From positions 250,971,461 to 251,035,460 of the forward strand of contig OY282559.1 in assembly GCA_958295665.1 (NCBI GenBank): DNA of 64,000 nucleotides, given 5' to 3'. How positions within the stretch are numbered: the first letter of the stretch is position 1; each line of letters begins with the position of its first letter. The position numbers and the translations under genes are program-made. The notes under the pieces were generated by a model. The model did not search any database and was not told where the DNA came from. It saw only the letters and a list, made by a program, of their open reading frames with translations. Below are positions 34,120 through 45,550 of this stretch, piece by piece. This DNA is from Tipula vernalis. Lineage: Eukaryota; Arthropoda; Insecta; Diptera; Tipulidae.

Positions 34120-35640
34120 TTATGAGTACATTAGATTTGCGTGCAGGATATTGGCAAGTACGAATATTTGAGGGTGATAAAGTTATTTGTGCATTTGGAC
34201 TATTCTGATTTAAACGTATGAGCTTCGGTTTGAAAAATGCGCCCGGTACATTTCAGCGAATGATTGATCGCATAAAATCGCGAATCCCGGTGTAACTATG
34301 TGGGCTTATTTGGACGATGTCATGGTGCTGTCTGAGACATTTGAATGACCTTACAAATATCTTTAACCGTTTGTCGCAATTTAATTTGATGGTGAATCGA
34401 AAGAAATTCTTCTTTTTTCGGCAGAGTATAAGAAATATAGTCATATAATTGATGATCACGGCATTCGCACAAATCAGAAAAGGTTTCGTCTATTTCTGAA
34501 CGACCTGATGCGTGTAACATAGTTAAAAGAGGTAAAATCGTTTTTACAAACATGCAGTTGCTATCTAAAACTCGTCCCTAACTTTTATGAAATATCGCGA
34601 CCACTGTGCAATTTAACAAAAAAAAATATCAAGTTCACTTGGGATGAAAGTCATCAAAGGGTCACCCCGCTAACTATACTGGAAGGGGATATATCATGTC
34701 GCATGGAATTTTATATAGATATGTTCCTGATCAGGATTCTGAAAAAGCTCAACTTGTAGTACCTATTATAGTCAACACGAATTTATACTGCGAAGGTACC
34801 ATTCTGACCCAACAGCATATGGTCATTATGGAATCGAAAAAACTATCACTAAAATTCGATCTCGTTATTTTTGGCCAAGCATACGCAAAACGATAGCTAA
34901 ATTTTTTACCACATGTACTGAGTGCCAACATTAAAAAATATCAAATTTAAAACCATCTGGATTGTTAAAAACGTCGGTAATGAAACAACGATTCGAAACT
35001 GTTGCAGTGGACTTATTTGATCCTCTTCCAACTAGGAAAGCCGGATACAAAAATATTTGGATTATTGCCACGGTAGATATTTGTGGCATATGGCATTCCA
35101 AGGCATCTCGTATCGGATAACGGACCACAATTCACCAGCCAAGTTTTACAATACACAAACGATTTTTTTGATGTTCAACAATGTCTTATGCCAATATACC
35201 ATCCGGTGGAAAGAAATAATCGTGATGTGAAAACGCAGTTAGTTATATTAGTAGATGGGAATCATCGAAACTGGGTTGAGCATTTGCCTTCGATTATGCA
35301 ATTAATACAACTCGATGTGATTCAACTCAACAGACCCCAGCTTTTTAACGTTTAGGCGTGAACTTCGAACATTGAACGATATCCTCCATGATAATAGACC
35401 TGTTGGGTCTCCGATTGTAAATCCGATTGTATAAAATGAATCCGATTGTATAAAATTGGTGATTTGGTTCTAGTGGCTACTCATCCTCGCAGCAATGCCG
35501 ACAAGGGTGTACTAAAAAGTTTGCTCCACGTCAAACCGGTCTTTATCAAATCTCAAAAGTAATATCGTCACATAGAATAAATCTTTCCCTACAAGGAGAA
35601 GCAAGCGTCAGAACTCCCATCGGGACGATTAGGAAGTTCT
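34120..35640 (+). pseudogene. Second Ty3/gypsy pol fragment
   Basis: A degenerate pol on the plus strand. RT shows STLDLRAGYWQVRI (first Asp), MSFGLKNAPGTFQRMID, and the catalytic YLDDVMVLSE near 34310. The connection region has LVPNFYEISRPLCNLTKKN near 34570. RNase H is largely deleted. The integrase zinc finger is near 34810-34930 (HYGIEKTITKIRSRYFWPSI, CTECQH). The core shows VAVDLFDPLP, YGIPRHLVSDNGPQFTSQV and a degraded Glu block (PIYHPVERNNRDVKTQL). No LTRs were found at either end. It is distinct in sequence from the gypsy at 15.3-29 kb and from that at 50.9 kb. Confidence 0.82.
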
Positions 35641-35936
35641 GAGGTGAAGACTGTAGCAAAATAAATGTTAAGCAGCCAACACCATTTTCCTCATCAGAGA
35701 AGGAGAAAACCTTACAACGCCGATTACGACGACTACAAAGAAAAATTCATTCGTAGATTTGCAATTCGACTATTAATATCGAATAAACCGCTTCGCAGAC
35801 AAATCTTTTTATTAAAATGGTATTTTGAATTTATCCTTAAGTTTGTATTAAATACATATTTTTTTAATTTTTATTTTTGAAACTAGTAATTTTGTGAAAT
35901 TAAGAAGAAGTAAATCGAGTTAAGTATTATTTTACC
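35641..35936. other. Spacer, nothing recognised
   Basis: A 71-codon open frame (35665-35880) is Arg/Phe-rich and has no recognisable domain. It may be decayed 3' sequence of the preceding gypsy fragment. Confidence 0.45.
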
Positions 35937-36158
35937 GGCCAAACGGCGCAGTGGTTAAAGCTGCGGCGCTTTGATCGGGAGGTACCGGGTTCGAATCCCG
36001 ACAGGGGCGGCGAATGCAAAAGGGATTTTTCATCATATGATTACGATCGGTGATGAAGATTATAGATGTCTTCATCTTCATCATCAATCGTAATCAGATG
36101 ATGAAAAATCCCTTTTGCATACCCCCCCGTCGGGATTCGAACGCGGTACCTCCCGATC
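35937..36158. repeat. Inverted pair of tRNA-derived SINE heads
   Basis: The left copy (35937-36063, plus) has an A-box-like GTGGTTAAAGCTGCGGCG, a perfect B box GGTTCGAATCC at 35988-35998 and the body words AATGCAAAAGGGATTTTTC and ACGATCGGTGATGAAGAT. The right copy (about 36068-36158, minus) repeats the same body and B box in inverse (GGATTCGAAC at 36133-36142) but stops before the A box. It is the same family as the full copy at 9231-9571. The two copies are joined by only a few bases and could fold into a long hairpin. Confidence 0.85.
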
Positions 36159-38076
36159 CAAAATTGAGCTTTATGAATTCTAACATCTAATATCTATTTA
36201 AGATCTAGAATTACCTACTAATAATTATTGAATCATTATATAACTCCAACAATGCAAATGAAAATTGAGATTAGTGAATTTATAAAATATTTCGCTCATA
36301 ATTCTCATGGTGCTTCTCATTGGAAAACAAAATCAAAGGATGCCAATATTTATGATTCGAAAATTCAAAAGCCTGATCAGTCAGTACTAGTCAAGAAATT
36401 TGCATACTATTGATATTCAGGTGGAACAATTTCCAGAAAGATTTCTTTCTAGCACTACATTACATCTAAACTTCACAAATATGGAATGTAATTTAGTAGT
36501 TTTGCGGCACTTCAACATCCAATCCATTGAATTCCTGAGTCATTGCAACGGCACAATCAAGTAGTTTTAGTAATTTTGAGTTGGCACAGATAGTGCTGAA
36601 TACCGGATTTCACATGTTTTAATAGATTTCGGCAAATTAAAAGGCCTAGAGTATTTACTCGTACAGCCCAAGCATGAAAGCCTAATGAATGAAATATTTT
36701 AGGTTTTCAAAATTTGAACCTTGCTCAAGAACAAATTCGAGCCTTAATTTTATATCGTCGATTAACCATGACCCGAATATAAGTTTTGAAAACAACAATA
36801 AATTAAACATTATTTTATGCTATAATAATGAAAGGTTGGTTGATACTCTGCATCATTACTGACAATGACCTCTGGCTTTACTTTATAAAATATAGACTAG
36901 AAGGTACCAGCTAGTGCGGCTGTGCTTTCGCAGGTTTGCCTCATTCGATGTTAGCTTAGCTCTGTAATTTACTAAATAAATTGTCTTTATTTGTTGAATT
37001 GAATTTCCCATTTTTCAGAATTTATTAAAACTAAATTGTATATATCAATTTTGGTCATTACACACGTTATTTTTGAAAATGTGTCAAACCTGCGAAAGGT
37101 TTTTATATTATAAAGGAAGTAATGCAACAACTTACAGAAGGCACCTACTGGGTCTGTATATGTTTTGGCCAATCAATTTCAGTATTGAATCTTGTAGAAT
37201 TTTTCAAAGAGCTTAAGCTCTTTTAAATAAAGATCTTAAGTAGTGCATTTTTCCTTTAGCACTTGGGCTAGTTCGTCAGTTAAGTAACTGTCAAATTGAA
37301 TTTATTTTTTTATTATTGTAATTTATAAATAATTTTGAAAATGTTTTCATTTTCCTTTAAAAATTACTTATGAGTCCGAGCTCATTCGTCGTCTCAACTA
37401 CAAAAAACTAGTCCATGGCTTCATTCGTAAGGTTAATCTTCGAAAGTCGAATTGCGAGTACTTTAGAAATCACTCAAAATGTCATAACGTCGATGTAGAA
37501 TTATTCTTGTCTAAGTGCCATTTTTGGTCAAATTGAGTTATATAAGTAAGCAAACCCACTAAATTGACGACGAGGAATTCGAATCTGTCGGTTAAAATCG
37601 TGGATCTCCACTCGTTTTGGAGATATTGGCTGCTGATTTTGTCTCTAAGTCCGAATATTTTCTAATCGTTTTGATTTGACTTCGTCTAAGTCCATACAAA
37701 AAATGTCTGTGTCGATTAGAAATACATGTAACTAGTGTTTCTTGAATAGTGATGCCTAGAGATAATCCATGAATTATTTAAGATTTGTTTTATTGATAAT
37801 TGCTGATTTTATTGCGCAAAGACGAAAACGACCCTGGTTCATGGAATTAATGTGCCTGAAATACCTTCGTGGATTGAGGGTTAAGTCTATCTACCTTTTC
37901 TCTACATCTAAATAATGTTTGTTTTATTATCTACCTTCCGAAATTGAGAAAAATGTTCATAATTACGTTAGCCATCAAGATAGAAAGAGATGAATAGATA
38001 ATAGTTCTTTATTAAGGAAATGAAATACAAATAATAGTCGCGTTTTTTTATTAGCTCCGGATAGCAAGCTATCAGA
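36159..38076. other. Spacer, no gene recognised
   Basis: AT-rich, without coherent coding. A 14-bp inverted pair (CTTTCGCAGGTTTG near 36926 and CAAACCTGCGAAAG near 37085) encloses about 150 bp and may be a tiny MITE. The open frames at 36228-36413 and 36987-37172 look like chance. Confidence 0.45.
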
Positions 38077-38305
38077 TTTTTCTTTTTTCGGCCTTGGGCC
38101 CTAGTTGTGGTTTTGGGATTTGCAGTTGCACAGTTTTGCTTTACTGGTCGGCTGAAGGCATATAAACAAGCATGTCTTTAATATCATTGATTTTATCTAC
38201 GGATAAGCTACTAATCGCTGTTAGAGGAGATACTAACGGCAAATTTTTTATATTTCTCATGTTTGGTGATATTTTAACTAGGGCCCAAGGCCGAAGAAAG
38301 AAAAA
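38077..38305. mobile_element. Small MITE with 30-bp TIRs
   Basis: TTTTTCTTTTTTCGGCCTTG plus GGCCCTAGTT at 38077-38106 is repeated in inverse at 38276-38305 with one difference. About 170 bp of non-coding sequence lies between. No target duplication could be fixed, so the family is unassigned. Confidence 0.65.
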
Positions 38306-38617
38306 ATGCGTTTTAATTAGTTTTCGTACCCATGTAAATATTTATGTTAAATTAGCAAACATTTTTTTAGAAAGGTTTTTTTTTATAAAAGTGCATTGTA
38401 CAGCGGACGTGGACAAACGTTTTGTATGACATAGACAAAACTTCGATGAAAATTCATCGAAAAATGGGACATACACAAATTAATTTTTGCTTTTAATAAA
38501 AATAATGATAAACTTTATTAAATTAGAGTTGTAATTTTTTGTCAACATGTTTTCCCCATCTAAATGTATCTAAATGTACACTTCGACCAAAAATGGTATA
38601 TCTAGTAACATGCTAGG

Positions 38618-38935
38618 TGTTAAGTCGTTTTGCTGACTAAAATAACTGGAAGGTACAGTGTAAACATACATCTGCTGACATGATGATTACAGTTCAGTGT
38701 ATAGGTAGAGTGGAAAAATCTACCCATGAACAACGACGTTCATTTTTCATTTTTTTTATTGTTAGTTTTCGTTGGTCTTCTACACAGTGCAGTTCACATC
38801 AACAAGAAATGCTGTTTTTTGTAAAATAAGAAATCAGTAAATAAAATTTAAAGTGATTAAAATAAAACAAACAAAGGTGTTTAATATTTCGGCGAATATT
38901 TATTACAAAGAAAAGATCCGGCAAATCCCGCAACA
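38618..38935 (+). repeat. BEL 5' LTR
   Basis: Begins TGTTAAGTCGTTTTGCTGAC and ends GGCAAATCCCGCAACA. I find no difference from the 3' LTR over 318 bp, implying little time since insertion. Confidence 0.95.
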
Positions 38936-38936
38936 T

Positions 38937-38955
38937 TTGGTCCTTCGAGCCGGAT
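38937..38955 (+). promoter_or_regulatory. BEL primer-binding site
   Basis: TTGGTCCTTCGAGCCGGAT starts a base or two after the LTR. The TGG start and the TTCGAGCC core (complementary to a tRNA T-arm and 3' CCA end) mark it as the tRNA priming site. I do not assign the tRNA identity. Confidence 0.75.
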
Positions 38956-39567
38956 CTCCGTGTAATAGTCATCGAATATTAAGCATTGTAATTGTGAAAT
39001 TAAAAGTCATCAAGAAGTGTCGGCCATATTGGGACGCTCAACAATTGTTAAAACGTCTTGTTCAAATCAATATAAATTTGAGCCGTATCATCAAAGAGTG
39101 TCGGCCATTTTGGGACGCTCAATAATTTTCAACAAAAAAATATAATATAAATTTGAGCTTTATCATCGAACATGTGGCTGCATTTAACCAACAAATTCAA
39201 CTATAACTATAGTATGTCTCGACAGTAATATATTTAACTCTCATCTATATTGCAACTATAATTCAACTATACTATATCTCAACGTTTACCGCAACTGTAA
39301 TATATATCAACTATATTGCAACTATATTTCAACGATATAACTCAACGGCTATATTTCCATGCCAACCGTTATAGGTATAATATAACGGTCAACGTGCAAC
39401 AATAAAACACATGGTATTTGCCAAGAAAGTGAGGTTAAATACACAAATCATCTGGAAAACAAAGACTAACATTTCAATATTTATAATTTATATCAAATTT
39501 AATTCTTAATTGTAACTTGATAATATTTATTGTATTCATATCTTTGGTTGTGTCCTACTTAATTAAA
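38956..39567 (+). repeat. BEL 5' leader with internal tandem repeats
   Basis: About 610 bases of untranslated leader. A module of about 80 bp containing GTGTCGGCCATNTTGGGACG occurs at 39017 and 39098, with partial copies of its flank (TATAAATTTGAGC) at 39071 and 39143. From 39190 to 39400 there are many degenerate CAACTATA-type repeats. It could carry packaging or translation signals; that is only an inference. Confidence 0.7.
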
Positions 39568-42500
39568 ATGTCTGTCGAAGTGATTCGATATCGAAGCATA
39601 ATCAGCGCGTTGCAAGGTCGCGTAAAATATTATGAAGATCAGTTAAATTTAGATGAAAATAATTTAACACAAGGTGATCTTGAATCTATGTTAGACCGAA
39701 TTAAGTCTCTTTATTTAAGATTTGACGATGCTCAGTTCAAGCTCGAGGAACTTGAACCCACGGAAATGGATTCACCCGCGCGCGATAAATTTGAAACATA
39801 TTGCAGAACTGTCGAATCCCAGATTCGAAATAGATTGCATGAGTGTGACGGAAGTTCCGTCAATTTATCCAATATTAACTCATTGCATAAAGCAAGTATT
39901 GATCTTAAATTTGCTTCATTACCATTGCCTGAAGTTCCATTACCAAAGTTTGATGGGTCTTTTCTTTCATGGGTCGGTTTTCGTCAAACGTTCGCACAAC
40001 GGGTTCACAACGAAACCAGAGTCAATACAAATCTTAGGTTTTCCTATTTGGAACATTGTCTTAGGGGAGGTTCAGCATATCATTTCATTGAGTCCATTCC
40101 AAATGCTGACGGCAATTACGAACAAGTTTGGAATGCTCTTTTCAAGCATTATGAGAACCAGCCGCGAATTAGAACATTGCATATGCAGGCATTATACAAG
40201 CTTGAACCAATTCGAACGGAAAACAATGCAAGGGATTTACAAATCTTCATTGATTCCTTTTGGAAACAGTATAATGCACTCAAATCATTGAAAGTACCAA
40301 TCGATCAATGGGATCTGATCTTGGTGTTCCATGTTTGTCAGTTAGTTGATCCTATATCACGCCATCAGATTGAGATCAAGAAACCAGTTGATCGAGATCC
40401 AACCATTCAAGAGGTCATAGACATTTTAAGTCAACGTGCTCGAGTACTGGAGACTCTCGCTCCCGTAAGTAGTAGTACTCCTAAGATAATCTCTGATATC
40501 AAAAAACCTCAAAAATCAAAATATGCTATGGTGGTCACTGGTGCTCAGAAACCGATATCATGTCGCTATTGTAATTCCGATCACTTCATTTATAAATGTG
40601 AATCATTTAAATCGTTATCATTGAAGGATAGAAATCAATGGATCAAAGAGAAAAAATTCCGCCATAATTGCTTTGGAACCCATCACATTTCTAAATGCAA
40701 ATCAAAGCTTTCATGCTATACTTGTAAAAAAAGACATCATTCCCTGTTGCATAACCCAAGTTACTTCACCAACCAAAACCAATATGACATGACGGTCATT
40801 TCTAGTTTGATGTCATCCGATTCAAATCATTCCAATGCTCCCCCAGGGGTGTCAGCCCCGACCAAGGTAGATGGTATAGGTAGTAGCTCTGAACAAGTAA
40901 GAAACGATCATGGCAGCAAGATAGCGAAAGTTTCCAACTCAAATCCAATCGCTTCATCAAGCACTCATAATGGGCTTGGTATAATCCAATCAAATGTTGC
41001 AACAGATGCGACAATTGAGAAAGATCAGACGATTTGTCTTTATTCGACCGAAACCCAAATTCTATTGTCCACCATTTTAATTTGGATACGAAGTTCTAAG
41101 GGAACACGTATTTTGTGTCGCGCGCTATTGGACTCTGGATCCCAATCCAATTTCATTACAGAAAATATTTGTCAAAAATTGGGAGTTCAGAGGCAATCAG
41201 TCTATATTCCAGTCACAGGAATTAATTCAAACATGACAGAGGTCAGACATAAGGTCAATGTGACAATAGAATCTCGAACTCAAATCTATGAACAAAATTT
41301 GGATTTCTTGGTGCTTCCCAAAATAACAGGCAAACTGCCGTTACACCAAGTCAACTTTGATCTTTCCAATTTGCCTGATGGTATGGAATTGGCTGATCCA
41401 AAATTATACCAGCCTGAACGTATTGATGTGTTGATTGGTGCCGAGGTCTTTTGTAACATATTCAATGGTGAAAAGGTTTATGTATGTAAAGAGCTTCCAC
41501 CATTCCAACAATCAGTTGTCGGTTATGTCGTTTGTGGAAAAGTCACCAGTTCAGTTCCGTCAACATTAGTGTCACTAGTGTGTTGTGACGTTGAGGTGCT
41601 GAGAAAAGAGGTTCAAAGGTTCTATCAAATCGAGGATGTCAAAACCAAAAACAACTTCTCATTGGAGGAGAAGGCTTGTGAAGCCTGTTATGTAAAAAAT
41701 GTTAAAAGAAATCCCGATGGAAGGTATAGTGTATCTCTTCCAGTCAAGGCAAGCATATCAAATTTATGTGACAATAAAGGTAATTCGTTAAGACAATTTT
41801 ATAATCTAGAAAAGAAGTTGAGTTCAAATCATGTATTAAGGCAGTTATATTGCCAATTCATGAACGAATATCTTTCATTAAATCATATGCAATTGACGGA
41901 ACGGTCGGAACCTAATATATCGTATTTTCTTCCACACCACGCAGTGTTGAAAGAGAACTCTACTACAACGAAACTACGTGTCGTTTTCAACGGATCATCA
42001 AAATCATCGTCTGGACTGTCACTTAATGATGCATTAATGACAGGGCCAACTATTCAACAAGAATTGTTTTCAATTTTACTTCGTTTTAGGAAGTACAAAA
42101 TAGCTATCAGTGCCGACATTGCTAAAATGTATCGACAGATAGAAATTGATCCAAGGCATCGTAATCTCCAACAAATCTGGTGGCGAGAATCACAGGAACA
42201 TCCTCTCAAAATATATCAATTAAAAACCGTAACATACGGCACCACTAGTGCACCATTTCTAGCAATTAGAACGCTCAAACAATTAGCTAGTGATGAACAT
42301 CAACAGTTCATGAAAGCGTCTCAAAGTCTGTTAGACGACTTTTATGTTGATGACTTTTTGGGAGGGTCGCAAAGCGTAGAAGGGGCGAAAATACTTAAAG
42401 CCGAACTAACCGCCTTACTTGCCAAGGGTGGGTTTCAGTTGACGAAATGGTCTTCCAATAACAAGGAAGTAGTTCCTAACCAAAATCAGGATCTTGATAA

Positions 42501-42805
42501 TGTAGTCAGTACTTTGGGCATAAATTGGAATGTTCATCAAGATACACTTAAAATTTCGTTAGGTAAAAGTGCTCAGGTTCGTGACTCATGTAATCCAAAT
42601 AAAAGAATGATTTTATCAAAAATCGCACAGATATTTGATCCGCTAGGCCTTTGTGCTCCTGTAATCTTCAGGGCTAAATTGTTTTTACAAAGGTTGTGGA
42701 ATATTCCAAATCTTGGTTGGGATGATAGTCTACCTGAACCCTATCAGTCTGAATGGATTGCATACTCAGAACAAATTCATTTGGTCATGAGGTGCCCAGG
42801 TGTAT
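39568..42805 (+). CDS. BEL/Pao gag-protease-RT polyprotein, frameshifted at its end
   Basis: The ATG at 39568 (MSVEVIRYRS) is preferred over an upstream in-frame TTG at 39517. The frame is open for 1079 codons. The N-terminus is coiled-coil-like. The DUF1759 gag domain begins near residue 126 (PKFDGSFLSW). Cys/His knuckles follow at about 332-395 (CRYCNSDHF, CYTCKKRHH). The aspartic protease LLDSGSQSNF is near residue 522, and RT starts near 787 (YFLPHHAVLK), with SADIAKMYRQI near 848 and catalytic FYVDDFLGG near 925. Gag forms particles, the protease matures them and RT copies the RNA. The frame leaves the polyprotein near 42780-42800, where an indel shifts reading into the RNase H frame, so full-length pol cannot be made without a shift. 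Confidence 0.93.
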
Positions 42806-44936
42806 AGGCCCGAGTGCATTTAGTCGTATAGAACTCCATGGATTCGGAGATGCATCTGAGGCTGGATATGGATGCTGTATGTATATCCGAACGTTGGATT
42901 TGAATGGCCGATACCATTGTCAATTGCTTTGCTCCAAATCCAGAGTGGCACCACTCAAGATACAAACAATACCCCGTCTTGAGTTATGTGCCTCACTTCT
43001 ACTGGCCCAACTATACGAGAAAGTTCAACAGTCCATACAAATTGAATTTGACAAAGTTAAATTATATACTGATTCTGAGGTCACATTATTCCGAATAAAC
43101 TCATCTCCAGCAAAATATGCCACTTTTGTTGCGAATAGAGTTTCACAAATACAGGATATTGCTCCACCTGAATTGTGGGCGCATATAAATTCTGAATTAA
43201 ATCCAGCTGATTTGGTGTCACGCGGGTTAACGCCGTGTGAATTAGGTGATTGTGATCTATGGTGGAGAGGTCCTCCATTCTTAATGGAAAAAGACGAATC
43301 TAGGGAGATTCCTAAAGTTGGTTTCTCTGATATTCATGATACCGAATACAGGAAGACAACTGTTTTATTGGGAGTTCAAAAAAGATCAAATGATCTAATA
43401 GAACGGTTCTCGGATTTCAACAAGTTAGTTCGAATTTCTGCACTGTGTCTCCGGTTTGGTCACAACCTAAGAGCTAAAACTGTTGATGGTTGAAAAGTCA
43501 ATGAATTGTCTTTCGAAGAAATCGATAATGCACTCAAGAGATTAATCCGTTCTGTCCAAGTAGAGGCGTTCGGAGTCGAAATCAACCAGCTTGAATCAAA
43601 TCAATTGGTCAAGAAACAAAGCGCCATTTCCAAACTTAGTCCGTTTATTGACGATACAGGTTTGTTACGTGTTGGTGGCCGGTTAGAAAATTCCTTACTT
43701 TCATTTGATCAAAGGCATCAAATGCTCTTGCCAGCAAATCATAATTTCACCAATCTGTTAGTACGAAAGGAACATGTTCGAAATTTGCGTGCCGGTCCAC
43801 AGGCGTTACTTTGTTTTTTGAGACAACGATATTGGGTCATTGGTGGAAAGCAGGTATGCAAGAATGTTGTACATAAGTGTATAGTGTGCTTTAAAATAAA
43901 ACCACGGTCAGTAAACCAGATCATGGGTCAATTACCTGCGAATCGTGTTCAACCGTCTCGCCCATTCGAACACGTGGGAGTTGATTTTTGTGGTCCATTT
44001 AGTCTCCGTCAACCAATTCGATCAAATGTAGTCACTAAAGGTTATATCGCAATTTTCATCTGCTTCACAACTAAAGCCACTCATTTGGAAGTGGTCAGTG
44101 ATTTATCCACCCAGGGATTTTTGGCAGCACTCAGGCGATTCACTTCTCGAAGAGGGCGTTGTGCTAATTTGTATAGTGACAATGCCACTAATTTTGTTGG
44201 GGCTCAAAATGAGTTGAGAGAATGGAAATCACTGTTCGAATCTGCTGCTCATAAGCATGAAATTTTAAAATATTGTGGTGAAGAAGGTATAAACTGGCAA
44301 ACTATACCACCCCGTTCTCCTCATTTTGGTGGTCTGTGGGAGGCGGCGGTTAAGAGTGCAAAGTACCATTTACAAAGAGTAATGAATTCATTCAGGTGCA
44401 CATTCGAAGAATTGAATACCTTTGTGACTCAAGTCGAGGCCTGTCTCAACTCACGACCACTTTCTTCAATGTCCAATGACCCGTCGGACATATCTGTCCT
44501 CACCCCTGGTCATTTCCTTATTGGAAGACCCATAAACGCAATTCCTGAACCTTCTCTGTCTCACTTGACTTTTAACCGACTATCCAGATATCAACGTATT
44601 CAGTATGCTTTACAACAGTTTTGGAAACGCTGGTCATTGGAATATCTGTCCGAATTACAACATCGGCATAAATGGATAGACCCTAAATCAAATGTAGAAA
44701 TTGGTTCTCTGGTCCTACTAAAGGATGACAGTCTCCCACCCATGAAGTGGATTATGGGACGTGTTGTGAAGATTCATCCCGGATCCGACGGTTTTGTGCG
44801 AGTCGTTACGGTCCAAACCGTTGCGGGCGAATTTAAACGAGCCATTTCTAGGATTTGCATGCTACCAGTGGAAACGGATTCCACCGAGATTGACCGGAGC
44901 ATCGACGAGTCTGAAGGTTTTCGGGGTTTTGATTAA
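42801..44936 (+). pseudogene. BEL/Pao RNase H and integrase, with in-frame TGA
   Basis: This is the continuation of pol in a different frame. RNase H shows HGFGDASEAGYG (Asp), PRLELCASLL (Glu) and LYTDSEV (Asp), up to a TGA at 43491-43493. The same frame continues to the stop at 44934-44936. The integrase zinc finger reads KEHVRNLRAGPQALL then CIVCF: in most relatives the first half has two His, and here the second appears as Arg. The core shows HVGVDFCGPF, LYSDNATNFVGA and GGLWEAAVKSAK (D, D, E). The C-terminal DUF5641-type domain (LLKDDSLPPMKWIMGRV) is complete. Two or three lesions in an otherwise clean coding region point to recent damage. Confidence 0.9.
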
Positions 44937-45227
44937 ATATAAAATTAGTATTGTCAAGATAATGGTTATTGCCTACCATCGGCTCACATTTAAATTAAAA
45001 GTTAGTATCGTTACTATTGAAATTGTTAATTTATTTCCCATATTATCAAAAAATTGTGAAAGGACACAACACGATATGCATTTTTTTGTTTTTTTTGGCA
45101 TCAATTTGTCATCTATTGTATTTGAACTTAATAATGATTAATGTTGCGTTTGCAACCGTTATTTTGTTGATGAGAATTGCACCTGTGTGGGGCTATTTTG
45201 AAATTAACTATTTCAAGGTGGCCGGAA
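44937..45227 (+). other. BEL 3' untranslated region and polypurine tract
   Basis: Short sequence between the pol stop and the 3' LTR. AAGGTGGCCGGAA immediately before the LTR is the plus-strand priming candidate. A hydrophobic open frame (45017-45250) runs into the LTR; it is short, overlaps the LTR and looks like chance rather than an envelope gene. Confidence 0.6.
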
Positions 45228-45545
45228 TGTTAAGTCGTTTTGCTGACTAAAATAACTGGAAGGTACAGTGTAAACATACATCTGCTGACATGATGATTAC
45301 AGTTCAGTGTATAGGTAGAGTGGAAAAATCTACCCATGAACAACGACGTTCATTTTTCATTTTTTTTATTGTTAGTTTTCGTTGGTCTTCTACACAGTGC
45401 AGTTCACATCAACAAGAAATGCTGTTTTTTGTAAAATAAGAAATCAGTAAATAAAATTTAAAGTGATTAAAATAAAACAAACAAAGGTGTTTAATATTTC
45501 GGCGAATATTTATTACAAAGAAAAGATCCGGCAAATCCCGCAACA
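45228..45545 (+). repeat. BEL 3' LTR
   Basis: Same 318-bp sequence as 38618-38935, followed by the CTAGG target duplication at 45546-45550. Confidence 0.95.
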
Positions 45546-45550
45546 CTAGG

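Larger units (their letters stand above)
38613..45550 (+). mobile_element. BEL/Pao LTR retrotransposon, near full length, recent insertion
   Basis: LTRs at 38618-38935 and 45228-45545 are each 318 bp and read as identical by eye. They begin TGTTAAG and end CGCAACA and are flanked by CTAGG on both sides (38613-38617 and 45546-45550), a 5-bp duplication typical of BEL. A primer-binding site follows the left LTR. A single gag-pol region (39568-44936) has the BEL order gag, protease, RT, RNase H, integrase. It is broken by one frameshift and one in-frame stop. It lies just beyond the 3' end of the robo-like coding region, in the opposite orientation. Confidence 0.95.

Noticed and set aside
38853..39125. 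90-codon frame spanning the BEL LTR and leader
   Set aside because: Crosses the LTR/leader boundary and primer-binding site and translates the tandem leader module; the repeated peptide is a by-product of the repeat.
45017..45250. Hydrophobic frame before the BEL 3' LTR, considered as an envelope gene
   Set aside because: Only 77 codons, runs into the LTR, no signal, furin site or fusion-peptide arrangement.
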